From an uncultured Alphaproteobacteria bacterium (GTDB lineage Bacteria; Pseudomonadota; Alphaproteobacteria; Rs-D84), in assembly GCA_944389235.1 (NCBI GenBank), contig CALXLO010000002.1, positions 1 to 54,326 on the forward strand: 54,326 nucleotides of DNA, read 5' to 3'. Position numbers and translations under genes: made by a program. The first letter of the stretch is position 1. Each line of letters starts with the position of its first letter. Shown here piece by piece: positions 49,844 to 54,326 of the stretch. Below the pieces are notes generated by a model, which saw nothing but the letters and a program-made list of their open reading frames with translations, did not search any database and was not told the DNA's origin.

Positions 49844-52363
49844 TTATCCACTGATTGTTGACGCAACACTTTCTTTGGTTGCGCAGTATCCCCACTTGGT
49901 ATTGGCACCAGTTTCATCATAGAAATATGTAAATAGTTCACCATTATTTTTTGCATTTTCATCTGTGTTATATGGGGTGTTTATCCATGTTCCGCCCAAT
50001 CGTTCGCATTCTGCCGCTAATACGGTTGCCATATTTGCACGAACAGTATCCATTACCATATTTACATCCTGCATGATATATTGCGGGATTTTGTCATCTT
50101 CGTCTTGCATTATTTGTAAATCAGATGGTCGTGCACATACTTGGATGGCATAACGTACCATTTGTTGGTATAAACTGCCGGCATAGTCAGTACCACATAC
50201 GCTAGGATCTGAATTGGAAGAAGATGACGAAGGTGCTTTTGTGCCGCCATCGCATTTATACCCGTCCGGACATGGAATACATTTTGGGGCGGTGTTTGGG
50301 GCGGTGCAAGAGTTGGGGGTCGCTACCCATTCTTCTTCTATTAGACATGCTAAATAATAATCTTTATTACAAGATGTATATACTTTGATTCCCGCCGCAT
50401 TTGTACACTCGTAATCAGGGTGGTTTGTATCTTCATAATCTGACCATTGGAATCCCATTTCATCGCCAGAAACATAATTTATATCTAGTTTATTACATGC
50501 GGCAATTGATGCATAGCGTTGTTCGCCAGGTGTATATACGCGACATCCGTACGGATATGTGTGTAATGTATCATTACTGGGGACTGCACATAAATCTGCG
50601 GCAAAATCGGTTAACAGTTTATTACAATTTTGTGCAATCTTTTGGTCGGTTATATCTTGCATTGCCTCTACTAATAAATTTATACCGTCGCCTTCGGGGT
50701 CGCCGTATAGATTACTGCATGCGTATAGTTTATCACGACAAAACTCTTCGGACAATTCTAAACGCGAACCCAATAACAATTCTTCTTGGATATTACTAAA
50801 ATCTTTTAATGATTGGGTTTGTGTGTCATAGCACGCGTTTACGACATCCAAGCATTCATTTTTAACATCACGCACGCGGCTTTGTTGACCCTGATATATT
50901 TCTGTTATTGCTTGGCGCATAAATTCGTCCCACACTTGGTCGGCGATATCCCTGCATGTATCCAGACTGCCTTGGGCATACATTTTTTTGCTGTTTAATT
51001 CAGCAACAATTAAACGATTTGTAGAATTTTTTAATACATCGCCAGATAAAGATATCTGTTTTTCTAGTTGATAAAATTCAGGTGAATATATTGGTTCGCC
51101 AGTATCGCGATTTAAGTATCGACCCGTAATATCCAAACAATGCACATAGCCGGCACCACACGCTGTATCTGCGGTTATATCGGCACGAACATTTGCGATA
51201 CAATCATTAATAGATGTTGAATTATGCACATTATAATTATCCAAGCGTGCGGTTTGCATTTCGCGTTCTGTGTTGCGAATAGTGCTGTTTGCCTGAACCA
51301 ATTGTGAATCCAGTGCATTTGCCAATGCGGTACAATCATTTTCAATGTACATACCGTACGCAGAAACAACCATGTTTAATGTTGCTTGGGTTGAACAACT
51401 GCTGGCGACCAGTTCCAGACATTGGGCATGAACGGCGTTATATAATGCTTCGCCGGTTAAGTTTGCTATGTTTTGACCAGATGTTAAATCTGTTGTTGCC
51501 CATATTTGATTTATATCGCCTGCGATGTCCAATGTACCAGATGTTGACAGGGCGTTTGTTTTTGTTGCGCCAAGAACTTCGCTGATGCCGTTCAACATTT
51601 GCGCCGATGCAGATGTGTCTGTTTTTAATGCCGTTTCACCTTCGCTGGCAGATATCATTGCATTAACTTCACCGGCTGTTTTATCAATAACCGACATGTT
51701 CAAGCTGTGGAAATCTTGCAATTGACTGGATGCCTGGGCCAAGGCGCGTTCGCGTTCTTGGATATCTGTTAGTCTGGATGAACATATACAACGACGATAG
51801 GAATCGTTTGCCGTTGCACAAAATTGGTCCATGCAAGTAAAGTACGCATTACGACATTGATTGTATCCTGTGCCAAATGTGTTTGTTGCACTTGATGCTG
51901 TCAGTGTTGTTGCGCGCGCAGTAGCAGCGCGTGATACACCGGTCGCAGATGTGGTGTTATTGATTGTTCGGGCATTTGTCGCACTGCGTGCAACAGCGTT
52001 TGTTGTTGCTGCGCGCGATGTTCGTGCAGATGTCGCAGCAACAGTGCGTGATGTTGGGGTTGCATTGCGTGTTACAGTTTGTGATGCGGCTGCGCGCGAT
52101 GTAGTGGTTGGTGATGCGGTGCGTGAAACAGTATTTTGCGAATTGCGTGAAATACTGTTGCTGCGTTGCGAAACAGATTGTGATTGTGTGTTTTGCATTC
52201 GTGGGTTTGTCGTCGCGCGTGCAACAACCGTTGTGCCACCGGTATTACCCCCCGAATCATTACGACTGATAGAGTTTGTTCCACGAACAGCAGCATCCGC
52301 GTGCATAACGCAGACACAGCACATCATGATAATCAGCCAAACCTTCCTCATCCCGTTGGTCAT
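49844..52363 (-). CDS. Large secreted cysteine-rich protein, third family member
   Basis: Member of the same family as the tandem paralogues at 19810-25377. I give the ATG at 52363. ATG 52351 (MRKVWLIIMMCCVCVMHADA) would make a more typical signal peptide and is a real alternative. The product is 839 residues. After the signal peptide comes a long Ser/Thr/Ala/Arg/Asn low-complexity region (to about 165). The signature CRNAYFTCMDQFC-x8-RCICS follows, then cysteine modules (CGAGYVHC) and IADQVWDEFMRQAI, matching the VADQVWDTFLRE of the paralogues. A Cys-rich part with CIPCPDGYKCDGG and a Ser run lies near residue 720. It lacks the DIQF end. No ribosome site is visible, and TATAAT ends 6 nt before the ATG. 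Confidence 0.86.
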   Translation of the reverse strand: MTNGMRKVWLIIMMCCVCVMHADAAVRGTNSISRNDSGGNTGGTTVVARATTNPRMQNTQSQSVSQRSNSISRNSQNTVSRTASPTTTSRAAASQTVTRNATPTSRTVAATSARTSRAATTNAVARSATNARTINNTTSATGVSRAATARATTLTASSATNTFGTGYNQCRNAYFTCMDQFCATANDSYRRCICSSRLTDIQERERALAQASSQLQDFHSLNMSVIDKTAGEVNAMISASEGETALKTDTSASAQMLNGISEVLGATKTNALSTSGTLDIAGDINQIWATTDLTSGQNIANLTGEALYNAVHAQCLELVASSCSTQATLNMVVSAYGMYIENDCTALANALDSQLVQANSTIRNTEREMQTARLDNYNVHNSTSINDCIANVRADITADTACGAGYVHCLDITGRYLNRDTGEPIYSPEFYQLEKQISLSGDVLKNSTNRLIVAELNSKKMYAQGSLDTCRDIADQVWDEFMRQAITEIYQGQQSRVRDVKNECLDVVNACYDTQTQSLKDFSNIQEELLLGSRLELSEEFCRDKLYACSNLYGDPEGDGINLLVEAMQDITDQKIAQNCNKLLTDFAADLCAVPSNDTLHTYPYGCRVYTPGEQRYASIAACNKLDINYVSGDEMGFQWSDYEDTNHPDYECTNAAGIKVYTSCNKDYYLACLIEEEWVATPNSCTAPNTAPKCIPCPDGYKCDGGTKAPSSSSSNSDPSVCGTDYAGSLYQQMVRYAIQVCARPSDLQIMQDEDDKIPQYIMQDVNMVMDTVRANMATVLAAECERLGGTWINTPYNTDENAKNNGELFTYFYDETGANTKWGYCATKESVASTISG

Positions 52364-52442
52364 ACATATATTATATTAATGATAACAAAAATATTTTTTT
52401 ATGAAAAGCGATTTGTTAATATAATTTAATGTGATTGTTTTC

Positions 52443-52472
52443 AAAAAAATAACCGCCGTTGGCGGCGATTTT
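52443..52472 (-). terminator. Terminator of infA
   Basis: On the - strand, CCGCC-AAC-GGCGG is followed by TTATTTTTTT, directly after the infA stop codon. Confidence 0.8.
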
Positions 52473-52723
52473 TATATATTTTGTGGTTGGTCATTGCTGG
52501 TACGATTGCGTTCAACAAATGTTATGCGCCCTTTGTCCAGGTCATATGGTGTCATTTCAACGCGTACGCTTTCACCGACATTGACCCAGATGCGCAGTTT
52601 GCGCATTTTGCCGCATACAGTTGCCAATATTTCATGACCATTTTCCAATTTAACGCGAAACATAGTGTTCGGCAGTTTATCAATAACTGTGCCGTTGAAA
52701 ACAATAACATCGTCTTTTGCCAT
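52472..52723 (-). CDS. infA: Translation initiation factor IF-1
   Basis: IF-1 is an OB-fold protein that occupies the 30S A site during initiation. The 83-residue product has the family sequence [40 protein letters not shown] and the end [13 protein letters not shown]. About ten extra residues ([11 protein letters not shown]) extend past the normal 72-residue length. AGGAAT precedes the ATG. It stands alone here with its own promoter and terminator, between two cysteine-rich family genes. Confidence 0.96.
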   Translation of the reverse strand: MAKDDVIVFNGTVIDKLPNTMFRVKLENGHEILATVCGKMRKLRIWVNVGESVRVEMTPYDLDKGRITFVERNRTSNDQPQNI

Positions 52724-52761
52724 ATATTATTCCTGCTTTTATTTAGAAAAATCACGACATT

Positions 52762-52790
52762 ATGATATAGTTTTGATAAAATAATTTCAA
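52762..52790 (-). promoter_or_regulatory. Promoter of infA
   Basis: On the - strand, TTGAAA (52790-52785) and TATCAT (52767-52762) are separated by 17, leaving a leader of about 30 nt before infA. Confidence 0.65.
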
Positions 52791-52805
52791 GATATTTTTA
52801 TATGC

Positions 52806-52834
52806 TTGCACGATAGTTTATGTTTTGATAAAAT
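52806..52834 (+). promoter_or_regulatory. Promoter of the last family member
   Basis: TTGCAC (52806-52811) and TAAAAT (52829-52834) are separated by 17. AGGA at 52853-52856 and the ATG at 52865 follow. Confidence 0.6.
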
Positions 52835-52864
52835 TATAAATAATTTATATGTAGGACGGTTTTT

Positions 52865-54326
52865 ATGAAACTAGGATATTTTTTAGCATTATTATTGGTT
52901 TTCCCATGTGTTGCAGACGCTGCCACCCGTGCAGATAGTACTGCGCGTGTTGGTACAGGACGCGCGTCCCAGGTTGGCGCACGAATGCCAACAATGACTG
53001 CAAATACGGCGCAGGTCGCTGGGACTGCGTCAACATCTGGAACCACATTAACGACACCAACATTAACCGCGACAGTCAGTGGTAATACAACAACAGATAC
53101 CACAACCACTGCGACAACAGAACCTGCGGCGACAACACCGGCTGTCGTGCAAAACAGTCAATCTTGCCGTGAAGCGTATCGTGCATGTATGGATGAGTTT
53201 TGTTTGCTAGATGAATCTGAGGGGAACCGTTGCGCATGTTCGTCTAATATAAATCAGTCAAAATCTTTAATCCAAGAAATTCAAAAAATCCAAGAAGAAG
53301 CAGATTTGTTATATACCGAAGGGGTTGAACGCGAACAATTGGGTGCCCAAGCGCGCCTGGTCTTTGGCGAGAGTGAGGCTGCGCAAAAAAGTTCCCGCGC
53401 GTCTGGTATCAGTTTTTCTGATTGGATTAATATGGGAACCGAAGAAGAAGCCAGTCTGGGCGCAGACAGCGATATTGGTGATGGGCTGTATATGATGGCG
53501 GCAGAATTTTGTGCAGACCGTCTGGATGCGTGTGGCGACGATGCAGACATGGAAGAAATTTTGTATTCGCGCTTGATTGTTCAAGATTGTAAAAACTTTG
53601 AATCTTATTTGAATGACCAAAAATCTATTGCAGAGGCAAATAAGCGCACTGCTGAATCTGCTGTTCGCCAGGCGCGATTGGCTATGTTGGATACAACAAA
53701 CAAATATAATCGTGGCGAATGTTTGCTGGCGTATCGGTCTTGTATCGCAGACAAGGGCGGATGTGGCGTAAACTTTGAAAATTGTTTGGATGCAGATTTG
53801 CTGCAACGCCGTGCTAATGCGTGCGAAAATGTGCTGGATCAATGTATGGCGGTGCGTGATTATGTCTTGCAAGATTGGGAAGCCGAAGCAGAATCTATCT
53901 TGGCGGATGCGGCAAAATACGCCGACAGATACGCGCGGCAAACTTGCTTGTCCAGAATACAGTTATGTTTGGAAGATGGATGTTCAACCAGTACAAATTC
54001 TGCATGCTTGACTGATGTTAATGTTGCGGCTGGTGTTTGTCCGGTTATTGACGAATGTGAAGAAATGATACCGGGAATCAAGGCCGTTGTGAACGACAAA
54101 CTGGGGTATCTGCGTACACAGTTCTGTCAAAATGATATTGACCAATGCTTGCGCGACAGATGTGGTGAAAACTTTACCGCCCCAGAATGTGTCGGCAAAA
54201 GTGCAATGGAAATCGCAGATTTATGCCCGCAAGACATGTTCCCGTCATGCAGTAATGAAACACAATTTGATATTATTGTCCAGGCGGCAATGTTGCAAAT
54301 GGATTATCAGATGTTGCAAGGATGCT
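52865..54326 (+). CDS. Large secreted cysteine-rich protein, fourth family member (truncated by window end)
   Basis: The frame is open from ATG 52865 to the end of the window (487 codons seen, no stop), so the gene is incomplete here. A signal peptide (MKLGYFLALLLVFPCVADA) is followed by a Thr/Ala-rich region. At residue 101 comes the signature CREAYRACMDEFC-x8-RCACS. Repeated modules follow, including CLLAYRSCIADKGGCGVNFENC and CQNDIDQCLRDRCGENF, which fit the family pattern C-x6-C-x(4,6)-CGx2F. A helical Glu/Ala region lies between. The divergent infA is just upstream. It has its own promoter. The missing C-terminus would show whether it carries a hydrophobic insert or the DIQF end. Confidence 0.87.
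   Translation, partial: MKLGYFLALLLVFPCVADAATRADSTARVGTGRASQVGARMPTMTANTAQVAGTASTSGTTLTTPTLTATVSGNTTTDTTTTATTEPAATTPAVVQNSQSCREAYRACMDEFCLLDESEGNRCACSSNINQSKSLIQEIQKIQEEADLLYTEGVEREQLGAQARLVFGESEAAQKSSRASGISFSDWINMGTEEEASLGADSDIGDGLYMMAAEFCADRLDACGDDADMEEILYSRLIVQDCKNFESYLNDQKSIAEANKRTAESAVRQARLAMLDTTNKYNRGECLLAYRSCIADKGGCGVNFENCLDADLLQRRANACENVLDQCMAVRDYVLQDWEAEAESILADAAKYADRYARQTCLSRIQLCLEDGCSTSTNSACLTDVNVAAGVCPVIDECEEMIPGIKAVVNDKLGYLRTQFCQNDIDQCLRDRCGENFTAPECVGKSAMEIADLCPQDMFPSCSNETQFDIIVQAAMLQMDYQMLQGC

Noticed and set aside
51861-52379. Plus-strand valine/alanine-rich reading frame opposite the low-complexity N-terminus of the 839-residue protein
   Set aside because: It is the antisense of Ser/Thr/Ala/Arg codons, lacks a ribosome site and resembles no protein. 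The minus-strand frame has a signal peptide and family signature.
1-54326. Insertion sequences, prophage, rRNA genes, attachment sites or an origin
   Set aside because: No transposase, integrase or phage proteins, no rRNA-like sequence and no DnaA-box cluster were seen.

Overview
The window is a continuous stretch of a moderately AT-rich genome using standard bacterial stop codons (TAA, TGA and TAG all occur). It suggests a host-associated alphaproteobacterium. The evidence is the order rpsL-rpsG-fusA-tuf-rpsJ followed by the S10, spc and alpha ribosomal clusters, no rpsD between rpsK and rpoA, and a Gram-negative envelope (two autotransporters, an OmpA-type peptidoglycan-binding domain, a PpiD-like chaperone). 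A secreted choloylglycine-hydrolase family enzyme and a DUF1015 protein point towards an animal gut. I cannot assign a genus from the sequence alone.

Region 1 (1-19720) is the str-S10-spc-alpha supercluster from rpsL to rplQ, all on the + strand behind a strong promoter at 63-91. It departs from the usual layout in several ways. No adk lies between secY and rpsM. Many spacers hold inverted repeats, including an identical 18-nt hairpin in front of rplE and rplR. A small secreted-protein gene on the opposite strand is wedged between rpsK and rpoA, so rpoA has its own promoter. L3, L17 and L22 carry long charged C-terminal tails.

Region 2 (19750-34500) is accessory envelope DNA. Two tandem paralogues of about 900 residues, each with 38 cysteines in the same order, are followed by a membrane protein on the other strand and a further secreted protein with glycine-rich segments. 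Next come a candidate structured RNA, a decayed HTH-like gene and a three-gene minus-strand operon of cysteine-rich secreted proteins. The last gene of that operon ends in an OmpA-like peptidoglycan-binding domain.

Region 3 (34500-49050) mixes an unknown membrane-anchored protein, an ankyrin/subtilisin-like autotransporter that seems to have lost its catalytic serine, and a small unknown protein. It also holds housekeeping genes (ppiD, tpiA, grpE), a DUF1015 gene, a choloylglycine-hydrolase family gene, a GIY-YIG gene, tRNA-Gln(CTG) and a Pmp-like GGAI-repeat autotransporter.

Region 4 (49066-54326) returns to the cysteine-rich family (a small secreted protein, an 839-residue member, and a member running off the window end), with infA between them.

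The most interesting content is the cysteine-rich secreted family. Four members share the strict signature CRx2Yx2CMDxFCx8RCxCS, and six proteins share a repeated module C-x6-C-x(4,6)-C-G-x2-[FYW]-x2-C. Some members add a DQVWD motif, hydrophobic glycine-rich segments, or an OmpA domain. I infer an exported, disulfide-rich envelope assembly that may be anchored to peptidoglycan. I do not recognise it as a described system.
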